64,000 nt of DNA from Ciona savignyi (Eukaryota; Chordata; Ascidiacea; Phlebobranchia; Cionidae). The notes beneath the pieces were generated by a model. The model worked only from the letters and a program-made list of their open reading frames with translations. It made no database searches and was not told the origin of the DNA. Where the stretch lies: positions 62,001 through 126,000 of the forward strand of contig CH001355.1 in the NCBI GenBank assembly GCA_000149265.1. Direction: 5' to 3'. Numbering within the stretch: position 1 is the stretch's first letter; the number at the start of each line of letters is the position of its first letter. A program made the translations under genes and the position numbers. This document shows, one piece after another, positions 47,046-59,866 of this stretch.

Positions 47046-47400
47046 GTATTAATGTAGACTGTAGAGGTTTTGAATTGACGGCCAGAATTCTTCCATGCTT
47101 ATCTTTGCATGACACCAAGGAAATATGATGAGCTATTGGCCATGTTACGACACAAACTATCGTTTATCCATACCGCCACAAGAGATACTCGCCATGACTT
47201 TAAGGATCTGTGGTATATTTTTCATACTTCTCAGTGCAAATGTATACTTGTCTTTGAAATCAACTAGTAAGTTAGCCAAAAGGCTGTATATGCCGTTGTA
47301 GCGCATTGCACTCATCATAACTTGAGCTACGTATTTTAAATGCGAACAAACTACCTTTAAATGTAATGATAATCTTTTAGTTGAGATTTGTAATGATTTA
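47046..47400 (+). pseudogene. PIF/Harbinger transposase fragment
   Basis: Decayed reading: ATACTCGCCATGACTTTAAGG region, DLWYIFHTSQCK and QKAVYAVVAH in broken frames. Confidence 0.45.
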
Positions 47401-47960
47401 CGTCAGTATCCAGTCACTGTATATACATATATATTAGAGCAAAGAACAGATTTCCGCTTGTACCGGCATGTGGCATTTCAAACGTTTCCGTCAAAACAAG
47501 CCACTTTTTATGGTACGTCTGCTGTGGATAATTATCACATTTTATATTTGCAAACTCTGTTTTCATCACCAGATGATTTTAAGGCCGTTCTACATATTTA
47601 GTTACACGGCATGTCAGTTTATTTTCATTCGAATGGTTTCTGGTGTTAAAGCGTGCTCAAGGGCATAGTTTCTAATTTTAGTTTCTTTTGTTTTTGCGAT
47701 AAAAACACGAAACAGAAAAAATGAAAATATAAAAAATAAAAACCGGCTGAATGGCGACGCAATAACCCACCAAGCGATCATCATTTTAATCAAGTCCCCA
47801 CAACTACGTAACGCTAAAGTAAATTGACCTGTTAGTCGTGCCATGTTAAGTTTTCGACGAGATAAATATCAGTTTGTTGTAGTTTGTTTAACAACGATTG
47901 TGAAACTTAAATAAATAACTGTTTAAAAAAGGAATCCTTATAATAATCATAATAACCTAT
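47400..47960. repeat. partial copy of the duplicated block
   Basis: Matches copy A from the CAGTATCCA...ATATACATAT segment through AACAACGATTGTGAAACT (about 40900-41420), without the peptide gene. Confidence 0.75.
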
Positions 47961-47975
47961 TAGACCCGATAATAA

Positions 47976-49462
47976 CTAGAGAGTGTCAACCACGTGTTTA
48001 ACCATCACTATTTGTAAAACACATGTTGTATGCCATATATTCATGCTACAGGGTCCCTAACCACAATTTGTATTTTATACACTGAGTATGTAGTTTGTTT
48101 CTGCAAGCATAAACGCATGGGTCCCATAGTTGTCCAACCAAACTTGTTTTCAATGTGTAGTTAAAAAAAGAATAAACATCTTAATTTACGAACATTTTAC
48201 CTTAAATGTTTTAAATTAAACCTTTTTAAGCGCTGTAATGAAATAAAGGAAATTCCCCTAGGTTTAGTAGATGAGTGTCTGTTTTTACATATGTTGGCCA
48301 TGTTATGTAACAATTCTTAAAGTTTTAATGTAATTTGTCGACTCCTTGTTGGAGATGTCAGTGCGATATGGCATGCCTGTCACAATCATAATTCAGGAAC
48401 ATATCTTCGTTTTTCGGGGAATTAGTCTAAGCAAATGTTTTCTTTCTTTTAATTGACCTAAAGTGTCTAATGGTCTAACATTTAACCAAATCTGATCAAA
48501 GTTAGAGCAGCCGTTCAAGCGCTATGCCCAAAAAATCTAATTTTTTAGAAAAAAAATGTTTTGGTTTTTAACGTCTCAGGGGCATTTTCCTAAATTCATT
48601 TCCCAAAATTTTAGTTTCTGCTTATCTAGACCATGTTCTGTTACAAATGTCAAATCTTTTATTGCGATTTCATCTACTCTTTTTGCTAGATTTCGGGGCA
48701 ACATGGCATGCTTGTCACAATCATAATTAGAGAACAAAATCCGATTTTTAGGGTATTTTCCTGGGTAAATTTTTTATTTCTTTTAAATGTTAAATCAGTG
48801 ACTAATGCACTTACATTCCACCAAATCTGATTCAAATTGTATCGGTCGTTCAAGCGCTATGCCCAAAAAAGGCAATTTTTTTAGAAAAAACTACCGTTTT
48901 GGTTTTAACGTTCCAGGGGAATTCCCCTAGATTTATCACCCACAATTTTGATTTCTTTATATCTAGACCATGTTGTCCAACAAATCACCATGTTTCATTG
49001 CAATTCCATTAACCCCTTCTGGTAGATCTCGGGGCGACATAGCATGCCTTTCACAATTATCATTTAACAGCAAAAGTTTAATTTTTAAGGTATTTCCCAA
49101 AGTAATTTTTTTGTTTCTTTTAAGTGTTAAATCAGTGACTAGTGCACTAACATTCCACCAAATTTGATTCAAATTGGAGCAGTCGTTCAAGCGCTATGGC
49201 CTAAAAAGCTATTTTTTAGAAAAAAATGACCGTTTTGGTTTTTAACGTCCAAGGGGAATTCCCTTAAATTTATTACCCACAATTTTGGTTTCTGCATATC
49301 TAGGCCATGTTGTCTAAAAAATCATCAAGTTTCATTGCGATTTCATTATTCCTTCTGGTAGATGTCGGGGCGCCATGCCATGCCTGTCAAGCGTTTGACG
49401 CAAAAAAAAGAAAACGGTACAAAAACAATATGTGTCCCATTTTTTTAAATGGGGACCCATAA
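47976..49462 (+). mobile_element. Helentron/HINE-like element 5
   Basis: CTAGAGAGTGTCAACC start, stem-loop and CCATAA end. Flanks CCGATAATAA and TTATTAATAA. Three to four diverged monomers. No coding capacity. Confidence 0.7.
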
Positions 49463-49904
49463 TTATTAATAAAACAAATCGCACAACGGTCGTTTTAACT
49501 AATTCTAGAAATATTTATATCTCGAAATTTGAACCTTGACTAAATTACGCTTACTCAAAATGTTGCGATTATAGACTTTATGTACTCAACCGCAACTCGT
49601 GGCGGTATTCGTTCTATTGATCGGCGGATTATCGAAGAGTGCAGATTACAGTTGACCTTTTAAGGGCGAGTAAATAACGGTGACGCAGAAAGCGGAAATG
49701 AAACATATTTTAATTATTTTAACCTACAGCAAACCTAAGCGTGTATTCCATTCTAAATTAGACATTTTTTTCAACGGGCGTAAACGCATTTAAAACGTCC
49801 TAATTTAAGTGTTAAAATGAACAAAAATTTCCCGCGGAAGAATGCCGCCGAATATCTACTTGTTGTATTCGCAACCCTGCGACATTTTAAAACCATCCGC
49901 CTAT
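49463..49904. other. unassigned spacer
   Basis: AT-rich, no gene recognised. One minus-strand ORF (49771-49995) crosses into the duplicated block and is not conserved in the other copies. Confidence 0.4.
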
Positions 49905-51060
49905 GCACAACAGAACACAGAGTCGATGAATAAAACGGATAAAAGTTGAAAAAAACTTCTCGGCTATAGATGCCTTTAATAGCGTCATGTAACATGATTA
50001 AATCTTCTCCTCAAAAACCACGTGTTTATATCATCTACTTACTCCCACCAAAGAGGCCATCACTTAACATATATATGTAAAAGAGGGTGTTAGCAATAAC
50101 AACAACGTGAAGTACCTAATAAACAATAACGATTCGTGGATTTACTACAGGCATTTAAAACCACCACCCATTTCTATTAAAAAAGGGTGATATAAATCAC
50201 TTACATGAATAACATTCACTACAAAATGAACAATGACAAACCTGGCTGCAAGCTTATACATTTCAAAATAATATACATATCTCGGTCAAATATATTAAAT
50301 TTAAAATTTAACTGAGGTAAAATAGTAAAAACATTTCCAACATATTTGATAATTGAAAAATTGTGGTCTCTAGCTGCGGTTACAAGGTATTAAAAGAAAT
50401 GAAGTAGCCCAAAATTATATATAAACGATGGTTTAGATGGCTATTACTTATTAAGACATCTGTGTGCGACCGGATGTAACGAGTGGTAGCCTCTCTAGTC
50501 ATTATTTTTAATGAGTAACAATTGTGTAGATTTCCCGGTGTTTGTTTGGTTGAAACCAGCATGTGCTCGGCTGCGCGCAAGTGTTCTCGTTTAGCTGTAA
50601 AATGTAAATGCTGATGTTGTTTGTGCATCTGAGCTGTTTTTGGAGGGAAGAGTGCCAATGTACGAAGGGGTATAAAAATGTTTAAAAAATAATTTAAAGG
50701 GTTTTAAGTTTAGGTTGCAGATCCAAGCTTTAATTTTGAAAAAAAGCTATTAAGGACATTGCCTAAAGGAGCGTGTAGTTCATACAAAGCACACTGTAAT
50801 AGCTCCGGTAATCCAACGATTGCCCGCGTGTTAAAGCATCTTGCGTTTCCTCCTAACGGGGAATGACATATGTGAATAACTTGTCCCCAGCAGCCAAAAA
50901 CGAGCAAATAATCAAGAATACAAAGCAATAAACAAAAAACACCATTGTCGTATTTATTTTATTATTGCTGCAAGTAAAGAACTGCATAAGTCTTGGTCAC
51001 GAAAACATAGGCCTACACAATTCCATACAAGGGCGCAATTGAATTAACAAGCAAGAGTTA

Positions 51061-51603
51061 TTATTCATCTTGTAAGATAGATTGAATTGCTGCCATTTCC
51101 AGCATGTCTTCTGTAAATACAAAACGTTATTCATGTTTTAACTTAGCGAAACTGAAAACACAATACAGTATATCACACGGGTTATCATATAACTCGCACC
51201 CACCGACGGATTACCGGGGCTATTGCAGTGTGTTGTATATGATTGAGATGTTTCGTTAGTTTAGTACAACACGGTAATCCCTAGGTTCATAGAATGCCTT
51301 GCCTTTAACTACACAATAAATTAGTTTTAACAACTGGTTTCAACATCCTTCGGTTAATGATCGAGGAGATGCGATTTAAACAAAGATTAAACACGGCACA
51401 TAATTACCCAAGCTGAATTCTTTTTGTGCTTGTTGGTTCCACTTCTTCCACGGTGACCAGGGTTTTTGGCCGCGTGGGGCGCCTCCTGAAATGATATGAG
51501 GCAACAAAGCTGATCCGGCCGCGACCGCGAGTCCTACTCCGGCATCGGACTGTGCCAACTGCTGTACCAGAAGAACGAGAAGAAAGACAACTTTGCACTG
51601 CAT
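51061..51603 (-). CDS. 81-residue secreted peptide, paralogue C
   Basis: Exon 1 is 51408-51603 and exon 2 is 51061-51110 (complement). The protein is identical to paralogues A and B. Differences such as CTC/CTT (Leu) and TCG/TCA (Ser) are synonymous. TATA-like TTAAATA is at 51652-51658. Confidence 0.82.
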
Positions 51604-51651
51604 ATTGTAGATGTTTATCTAGTATAATGAAAACCTATCTGCCTCGCTGCG

Positions 51652-51658
51652 TATTTAA
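51652..51658 (-). promoter_or_regulatory. TATA-like box of peptide paralogue C
   Basis: TTAAATA at the same distance from the ATG as in the other two paralogues. Confidence 0.6.
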
Positions 51659-52322
51659 GCACCTCAAATCGGGTAAAACAGACTTTCTTCGAACGGAAAA
51701 TCGACTTCGCGGTAAAATGAGAAAAACAATTACTTGGGAATTTACGTGATGAAGAAGGACATTTTTTCTAATGCATCAAAGGTTTACTGATGAAAGCTTT
51801 CTTGCAAACACTGAATGGGGGAAAATGTAAAAGAACAGAAACTGCTAAATAATCCCACTCCAACTCTTATTATATCGAACCAGAACTAATCACAACACTA
51901 CATGTGGCGTTTGGAAAGCACAGTGAGATTGTTTGTTGGAATGATCGCCACAATAACTGTATTGATCCACGCTAATCGTATGTAAGTATTTTGTTACATA
52001 CAAGACACTTTAACTTTAAACAAATAGCCAGGCAATGTCAGATTATACGAATTAATAATTCCAAACGTGTAATTTTATTTTAAAAGTCATAAATTAATGT
52101 TTAAATTATTCAGTTGGCCAAAAGGCTGTATATGCCGTTGTAGCGCATTGCATTTACAAAACAAACTTGGCGATAATCTTTTGGTTGAGATTTGTAATAA
52201 TTTATGTCAGTATCCAATCACAGTATATACATATCTATTAGAGCAAATAACAGATTTCCGCTTATACCGGCATGTGGCATTTCAAACGTTTCCGTCAAAA
52301 CAAGCCACTTCTTATGGTACGT

Positions 52323-52735
52323 CAAAAATTCAGAAACCAAAATTTTGGGTGATCAATCGAGGGGAACACCCCTGAGACGTTAAAAACCAAAACGTTTTTT
52401 TTAAATAATTAGCTTTTTGTGGGGCATAGCGCTTAAACGGCTGCTCTAATTTGATGTATTAGTAGAGAGGTTTTGAAATGACGGCCAGAATTCTTCCTTG
52501 CTTATCTATTATGCATGTCACCAAGCAAATTTTATGAACTGTTAACCATATTACGACACAAACTATCGTTTATCCATTCCGCCACAAAAAAGACTCGCTA
52601 TGACTTTAAGGATCTGTGATATATTTTTCATACTTTCCAGTGCAAAGTTATATTGGACTTCGAAATCAACTATTCAGTTGGCCAAAAGGCTGTATATGCC
52701 GTTGTAACACATTGCAATCATCACAAAAAATAACT
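52323..52735 (+). pseudogene. Helentron-like plus Harbinger fragment inside copy C
   Basis: The first about 135 bp match the reverse Helentron monomer (CAGAAACCAAAATTTTGGG). The rest is decayed Harbinger transposase: FDEL-like, KLSFIHSATKKTR, DLWYIFHT. Confidence 0.55.
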
Positions 52736-54067
52736 TATACCAGTATCCAATCACAGTATATACATATCTATCAGAGTAAAGAACAGATTTCCGCTTATAC
52801 CGGCATGTGGCATTTCAAACGTTTCCGTCAAAACAAGCCACTTCTTATGGTACGTCTGCTGTCGATAATTATCACATTTTATATTTGCAAACTCTGTTTT
52901 ATCACGAGATGATTTTAAGGCCTTTCTACATATTTAGTTAAACGGCATGTCAGTTTATTTTCATTCGAATGGTTTCTGAAAATGCGTGCTCAAAGGCATA
53001 GTTTCTAAGTTTAGTTTATTTTTTTTTGTTTTCGCGATAAAAAAACGAAACAGGACCTTTAAAAAATGAAAACCGCGTTTTGGCTAAATGGCAACGCACT
53101 AACCCACCAAGCGATCAGCATTTCAATAAGGTCCATCCAAATACGCAATGCTCAGTCAAGGTAATTGACCGGTATGTCGTACCATTTCCACGTTTCGACG
53201 AGGTAAATATCAGTTTGTTGTAGTTTGTTTAACAACGATTGTGAAACTTAAATCATTAACTGTTTAAAAAAGTAAGACTTATAATAAATACAATACAATC
53301 GGTTGACAGTAAATTTAAGGTGTATTTTCCAAACAGATTAAATTAACACAAGTCACCAAAAGATTTTCATATGTATGTCGAGTGACGTCATTTTGACTCA
53401 TTACAACTCCGCTAATTTACGATACAAAGCTACAAACACAGAAAACGGAGTAAAATATATATTGTCGTCTAGTTTGACTTTAAACTACAGCCAAAAATAA
53501 AATGCCTAAATGTTAAAAAATTGTTTTTATTCACTGTTAATATCGGGACCTTAGAGGGAATACATTAACCTCTCAAGCTGTAAATAGTTGGTGAATACGC
53601 AATATCCTCTCTCAAGCTGTACAGACCGAAGACATTATCCTGTCACCAAAATATCCCGGTCTACACGGAAGTTATTAAATTATTGTATAAACTCTGCTGA
53701 CACTAAAAAGAAAATACATTTAATTGACGGTAGACTATTCATAGGACAACCACTTTCATCGGTTAAATTTCTGACTGAGTAAGATACGGGGGAAATGCTT
53801 ATCCCCCAGCGAAATGACACCTTCACATCTGTTGAAACGAGATTTTGTTGGGTTTTGGGATCGTTATGTTTAAATTTCGCCTATTTTTGAAATATAGTTT
53901 CAAAACAAGATTGTAAAAGAATGCAGCCTGTCGCTGGGTGGAGCCAAAGATTACATTTAATTGTCTCTTGTTTGAAACTAATTTAAACCCTGCCCTAAAC
54001 ACTAGCTTAGACGCCAGAACTTACCGTTACTCCAACCCCATGTTTAAAACTAACTCTTATGTCATAA

Positions 54068-54705
54068 TTATGGGTCCCATTTGAAAAAATGGGACACATA
54101 TTGTTTTTGTCCGTTTTTTTTTTTCTTTTTTTTTTTTCTTCGTCAAAGGTTTGACTGGCGTGGCATGGCGCCCCGACATCTATCAAAAGGAATAATGGAA
54201 TCGTAATGAAACTTAGCCATTCGTTAGACAACATGGTCTAGATATGCAGAAACCAAAATTTTGTGTAATAAATCAAGGGGAATTCCCCTGAGAGGTTAAA
54301 AACCAAAACGGTATTTTTTATGAAAAATATAGCTTTTTGTGGCATTGCGCTTGAACGGCTGCTCCAATTTGAATCATATTTGGTGAAAAGTAAGCGTATT
54401 AGTCACTGATTTAACACTTAAAAGAAATAAAAAATTTACCTGGGGAAATATCCCAAAAAATTAGATTTTGTTCTCAAATCATGATTGTGACAAGCATGCC
54501 ATGTCACCCCGACATCTACCAAAAGGATTAATAAAATCGCAATAAAAATTGGACATTTGTAAGACAACATGGGTTCAGATATGCAGAAACCAAAATTTTG
54601 GGTAATGAATTTAGGGGAATTCCCCTGAGACGTTAAAAACCAAAACGTTTTTTTATCTAATAAATTAGCCTTTAGGGGCATATAGCGCTTGAACGGCTGC
54701 TCTAA
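54068..54705 (-). mobile_element. Helentron-like element 7, cut by element 6
   Basis: Begins TTATGGGTCCCATTTG with its stem-loop, then poly-T and two monomers. It is interrupted at GGCTGCTCTAA by the start of element 6. Confidence 0.65.
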
Positions 54706-55576
54706 TTATGGGTCCCAATTGAAAAATTGGGACACATATTGTTTTTGTCCGTTTTTTTTTTTTTCTTTTTTTTCTTCGTCAAAGGTTTGACAGGCATGGC
54801 ATGGCGCCCCGACATCTACCAGAAGGAATAATGGAATCGTAATAAAATTAAGCCATTTGTTAGACAACATGGTCTAGATATGCAGAAACCAAAATTGTGG
54901 GTGATAAATTAAGGGGAATTCCCCTGGGAGGTTAAAATCCAAAAGTTTTTTTTCCAATAAATTAGCTTTTTGGGGCATATAGCGCTGGAACGGCTGCTCT
55001 AATTTTGATCAGATTTGGCGAAATTTTGGACTATTAGACACTTTGTGCCAATTAAAAGAAAGAAAACATTTACTTAGGGTAATTACGTTAAAAACGACGA
55101 TATGTTCCTGAATTACGTTTGTGACTGGCATGCCATATCGCACTGACAAATAAGACAAGCAGTCGACAAATCAGATTAAAACTTTAAGAATTGTTAAATA
55201 ACATGACCCACATATGTAAAAACAGAAACTTATCTACTAAACCTAGGGGAATTCCCTGACACATAAAAAACTAAATCGGGCTGTTTTGGCAATTTAGCTT
55301 CATTTCACTTTAGCGCTTGAAAAGAAGGTTTAATTTAAAATATTTGTGGTGAAAATGTTCGTAAATTTAAAACGTTTATTCTTTTTTAACTTCACATGGA
55401 AAAGAAGTTTGGCTTGATAACTCTGGGACCCATGCGTTTATGCTTGCAGAAACAAACTACATATACTCAGTGTATGAAATACAAATTGTGGTTAGGGACC
55501 CTGTAGCATAAGTATATGGCCTACAACATGTGGTTTACAAATAGTGGTGGTTAAACACGTGGTTGACACTCTCTAG
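54706..55576 (-). mobile_element. Helentron/HINE-like element 6, complete, reverse orientation
   Basis: Starts TTATGGGTCCCAATTG and ends GGTTGACACTCTCTAG followed by T. It is inserted between A and T of a monomer of element 7, so this is a nested insertion. Confidence 0.72.
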
Positions 55577-55577
55577 T

Positions 55578-55945
55578 CTTTATTATGGGTTCCATTTGAA
55601 AAAATGGGGCACATATTGTTTTTGTCCGTTTTTTTCGTCAAAGGTTTGACTGCCATGGCATGTCGCCCCGACATTTACCAGAAGGAATAATGAAATCGTA
55701 ATGAAACTTGGTCATTTGTTAGATCACATGGTCTAGATATGCAGAAACTTAGATTTAAATCATAGGGAATTCCCCCTGGCTCGCTAAAAACCGAAACGGT
55801 ATTTTTTTTTAATTCAGAAACCAAAATTTTGGGTGATAAATCAAGGGAATTCCCCTGAGATGTTAAAACCCAAAACGTTTTTTTCTAATAAAATAGCTTT
55901 TTGGGGCATAGCGCTTAAACGGCTGCTCTAATTTGATCTATTAGT
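55578..55945 (-). repeat. truncated Helentron-like element
   Basis: Begins ATTATGGGTTCCATTTG right after element 6 and ends at GCTGCTCTAATTTGATC, where Harbinger sequence begins. It is very close to the fragment at 46685-47045. Confidence 0.6.
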
Positions 55946-56760
55946 GGAGAGATTTTAAAATGACGGCCAGAATTCTTCCATGCTTATCTTTCCATGACCC
56001 CAAGCAAATATGATGAGCTATTGGCCATGTTACGACACAAACTATCGTTTATCCATACCGCCACAAGAGATACTCGCCATGACTTTAACGATCTGTGGTA
56101 TATTTTTCATACTTCTCAGTGCAAATGTATACTTGTCTTTGAAATCAACTAGTAAGTTAGCCAAAAGGCTGTATATGCCGTTGTAGCGCATTGCAATCAT
56201 CACAACTTGAGCTACGTATTTTAAATGCGAACAAACTACCTTTAAATGCAATGATAATCTTTTAGTTGCCATTCGTAATAATTTATATCAGTATCCAGTC
56301 ACAGTATATACATATATATTAGAGCAAAGAACAGATTTCCGCTTGTACCGGCATGTGGCATTTCAAACGTTTTCGTCAAAACAAGCCACTTCTTATGGTA
56401 CGTCTGCTGTGGATAATTATCACATTTTATATTTATAAACTCTGTTTTCATCACGAGATGATTTTAAGGCCATTCTACATAATCAGTTAAACGGCATGTC
56501 AGTTTATTTTCATTTAAATTGTTTCTGGTGTTAAAGCGTGCTCAAGGGCATAGTTTCTAATTTTAGTTTCTTTTGTTTTCGCGATAAAAACACAAAACAG
56601 GATAAATAAAAATATAAAAAATGAAAACCGGCTGAATGGCGACGCAATAACCCACCAAGCGATCATCATTTTAATCAAGTCCCCACGACTACGCAACGCT
56701 AAAGTAAATTGACCTGTTAGTTGTGCCATTTTAAGTTTTCGACGAGATAAATATCAGTTT
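55946..56760. repeat. Harbinger fragment plus partial block copy
   Basis: 55946-56280 is decayed Harbinger transposase (DLWYIFHTSQCK-type). 56285-56760 matches the 47400-47860 partial copy of the block. Confidence 0.6.
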
Positions 56761-57235
56761 AATTTTTGGTGATTAAGCATGAGGATTTCCCCTAGGTCTC
56801 TAAAAACCGAAACGGTATACTAAAAAAATCAGAAACCAAAATTTTGGGTGATCAATCGAGGGGAACTCCCCAGAGACGTTAAAAACCAAAACGTTTTTTT
56901 TAAATAATTAGCTTTTTGTGGGGCATAGCGCTTAAACGGCTGCTCTAATTTGATGTATTAGTAGAGAGGTTTTGAAATGACGGCCAGAATTCTTCCTTGC
57001 TTATCTATTATGCATGACACCAAGCAAATTTGATGAACTGTTAACCATATTACGACACAAACTATCGTTTATCCATTCCGCCACAAAAAAGACTCGCTAT
57101 GACTTTAAGGATCTGTGATATAATTTTCATACTTTCCAGTGCAAAGTTATATTGGACTTCGAAATCAACTACTCAGTTGGCCAAAAGGCTGTATATGCCG
57201 TTGTAACGCATTGCAATCATCACAAAAATAACTTA
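56761..57235. repeat. Helentron-like fragment plus Harbinger fragment
   Basis: Near-identical to 52323-52735 but longer on its left, again ending in the KLSFIHSATKKTR and DL-YIF segments. Confidence 0.6.
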
Positions 57236-58460
57236 TACCAGTATCCAATCACAGTATATACATATCTATCAGAGTAAAGAACAGATTTCCGCTTGTACCG
57301 GCATGTGGCATTTCAAACGTTTCCGTCAAAACAAGCCACTTCTTATGGTACGTCTGCTGTCGATAATTATCACATTTTATATTGGCAAACTCTGTTTTAT
57401 CACGAGATGATTTTAAGGCCTTTCTACATATTTAGTTACACGGCATGTCAGTTTATTGTCATTCGAATGGTTTCTGAAAATGCGTGCTCAAAGGCATAGT
57501 TTCTAAGTTTAGTTTATTTTTTTTGTTTTCGCGATAAAAACACGAAACAGGATCTTTAAAAAATTAAAACCGCGTTTTGGCTAAATGGCAACGCACTAAC
57601 CCACCAAGCCATCAGCATTTCAATAAGGTCCATCCAAATACGCAATGCTCAGTCAAGGCAATTGACCGGTATGTCGTACCATTTCCAAGTTTCGACGAGC
57701 TAAATATCAGTTTGTTGTAGTTTGTTTAACAACGATTGTGAAACTCAAATGAATAACTGTTTAAAAAAGGAAGACTTATAATAAATACAATACAATCGGT
57801 TGACAGTAAATTTAAGGTGTATTTTCCAAACAGATTAAATTAACACAAGTCACCAAAAGATTTTCATATGTATGTCTAGTGACGTAATTTTGACTCATTA
57901 CAACTCCGCTAATTTACGATACAAAGCTACAAACACAGAAAACGGAGTAAAATATATATTGTCGTCTAGTTTGACTTTAAACTACAGGCAAAAATAAAAT
58001 GCCTAAATATTAAAAAATTGTTTTTATTCACTGTTAATATCGGGACCTTAGAGGGAATACATTAACCTCTCAAGCTGTAAATAGTTGGTGAATACGCAAT
58101 ATCCTCTTAAGCTGTACAGACCGAAGACATTATCCTGTCACCAAAATATCCCGGTCTACACGGAAGTTATTAAATTATTGTATAAACTCTGCTGACACTA
58201 AACAGAAAATACATTTAATTGACGGTAGACTGTTAATAGGACAACCACTTTCATCGGTTAAATTCCTGACTGAGTAAGATACGGGGGAAATGCTTATCCT
58301 CCAGCGAAATGACACCTTCACATCTGTTGAAACGAGATTTTGTTGGGTTTTGGGATCGTTATGTTTAAATTTCTCCTATTTTTGGAATATAGTTTCAAAA
58401 CAAGATTATAAAAGAATGCAGCTTGTCGCTGGGTGGAGCCAAAGATTACATAAAATATCC
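57236..58460. repeat. partial copy D of the duplicated block
   Basis: Matches copy C from 52738 to about 53960 (CAGTATCCAATCACAG through GGTGGAGCCAAAGATTACAT). The peptide gene is not included. Confidence 0.85.
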
Positions 58461-58844
58461 CTTGTTTGACAGTTACCGCAGCCTAATTTAATAACCCCTC
58501 TTTGTAGATGATTTGTATGGTGGTTGCTTTTATATTGGGGCCATATTTTTAAGTAGGATTGCTTTTTTATGGGTTATACATTTACTATGAAAGTTGTATG
58601 GTTCCTACAGCGCTATATTGATTTTAAAGTATTTATACGCTTTTTGCCACAGATAGATCTCTATGGTGGTGGTTAAATTGTTTCTATGTGATTTTAGTTA
58701 GTTTTCATTGCGGTCCATCAGTCGAAAAGCTGTTGCAAAAAGTTTGCTTTAAAATAAACTTTATTTCTATGATTTTTGTGTTAAGCCACGTTTACACCAA
58801 ACTTTCGAGCGCAGAGTACTCGGCGTAGAGAGCACACGACCGTT
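58461..58844. other. unassigned spacer
   Basis: AT-rich sequence left of the foldback element. I see no gene. Confidence 0.4.
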
Positions 58845-59128
58845 TCACCCGATCCGTCCAAAAAGTACCGCTTAGATCGGGCTGTGTTACGTTTTTAAAG
58901 CCGCTATAAGCGGACTGTGTTACTAACATGGTAACATGTGTTACGTTTTGCAATTTTAAGCGAGACAATTTCTAACACAGCGTCACATCACGTGACGCAA
59001 AGGCGATGTAAACAGAAGTGCTTTCGTACCAGTTTTTTGTACAATTTAGTTTCGAATAACATTATGCTGAACAAGAAATCGTGTTTTTTCGTTTTTAAAG
59101 TTGGGTAAGTACGTAGTCAGACATTTAT
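58845..59128 (+). repeat. left inverted repeat of the foldback element
   Basis: TCACCCGATCCGTC...ACATTTAT, about 284 bp. It includes TCACGTGA-containing GCGTCACATCACGTGACGC and a TTACTAACATGGTAACATG palindrome-like segment. Confidence 0.85.
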
Positions 59129-59409
59129 TTAATGGGTTAAATTGGTCGCACAACTGAATTTCTAGAGAAGCTTACAGCTATTGCCCGAACTGAAAAGTTT
59201 GGTATTTTAATTCTTATCCACCATAGGTGAGGTTTAGTGTGTGCGTCTCATTCCCCAGCAACATATATACCCAAAATTTTATGCTTTTTTAATTTATCTC
59301 CACTCCTTGAGGGAAACCAACTGTTGTGCTACCAGATCCATAATAGCCTACTGTTTGTTATGCCTACTAAACCTGTAACATACCTGTTACCAATCTATTT
59401 TCATGTGTA

Positions 59410-59866
59410 TATGTGGTATGCCCGGGTGGCGGGGTTATGTTACCCTGTATATGTCATATACATGGGGGTGTGTTGCCCTGTATTTGTGGTAAGTCTGGGG
59501 TAGTATTGCCCTGTATTTGTCGTATGCCTTGGATTGTGTTGCCCTATATTTGTCGCATGCCTGGGGTAGTGTTGCCCTGCATTTATAGTTTGCCTGGGGT
59601 AGTGTTGCCCTGTATTTGTGGTATGCTGGGATTGTGTTGCCCTGTATTAGTCGTATGCCTGTGGGTGTGTTGCCCTGTATTTGTCGTATGCCTGGGATTG
59701 TGTTGCCCTGTATTTGTCGTATGCCTTGGGTAGTGTTGCCGTATATTTGTCGTATGCCTGGGATAGTGTTGCCCTGTATTAGTCGTATGCCTGGGGGTGT
59801 GTTGCACTGTATTAGTCATATGCCTGGGGTAGCGTTGCCCTGTATTTGTGGTATGCCTGGGGTAGT
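59410..59866 (-). repeat. 33-bp minisatellite, left array (about 14 units)
   Basis: Units of the type GTGTTGCCCTGTATTTGTCG plus TATGCCTGGGGTA. Units vary at several positions. Confidence 0.9.

Larger units (their letters stand above)
49905..54067. repeat. segmental duplication, copy C
   Basis: Begins inside the block (CAACAGAACACAGAG) and carries peptide paralogue C. After 52320 a Helentron/Harbinger piece (52323-52735) intervenes, and a segment seen at 52230-52320 is repeated at 52738-52855 before the block continues to about 54060. Confidence 0.88.
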
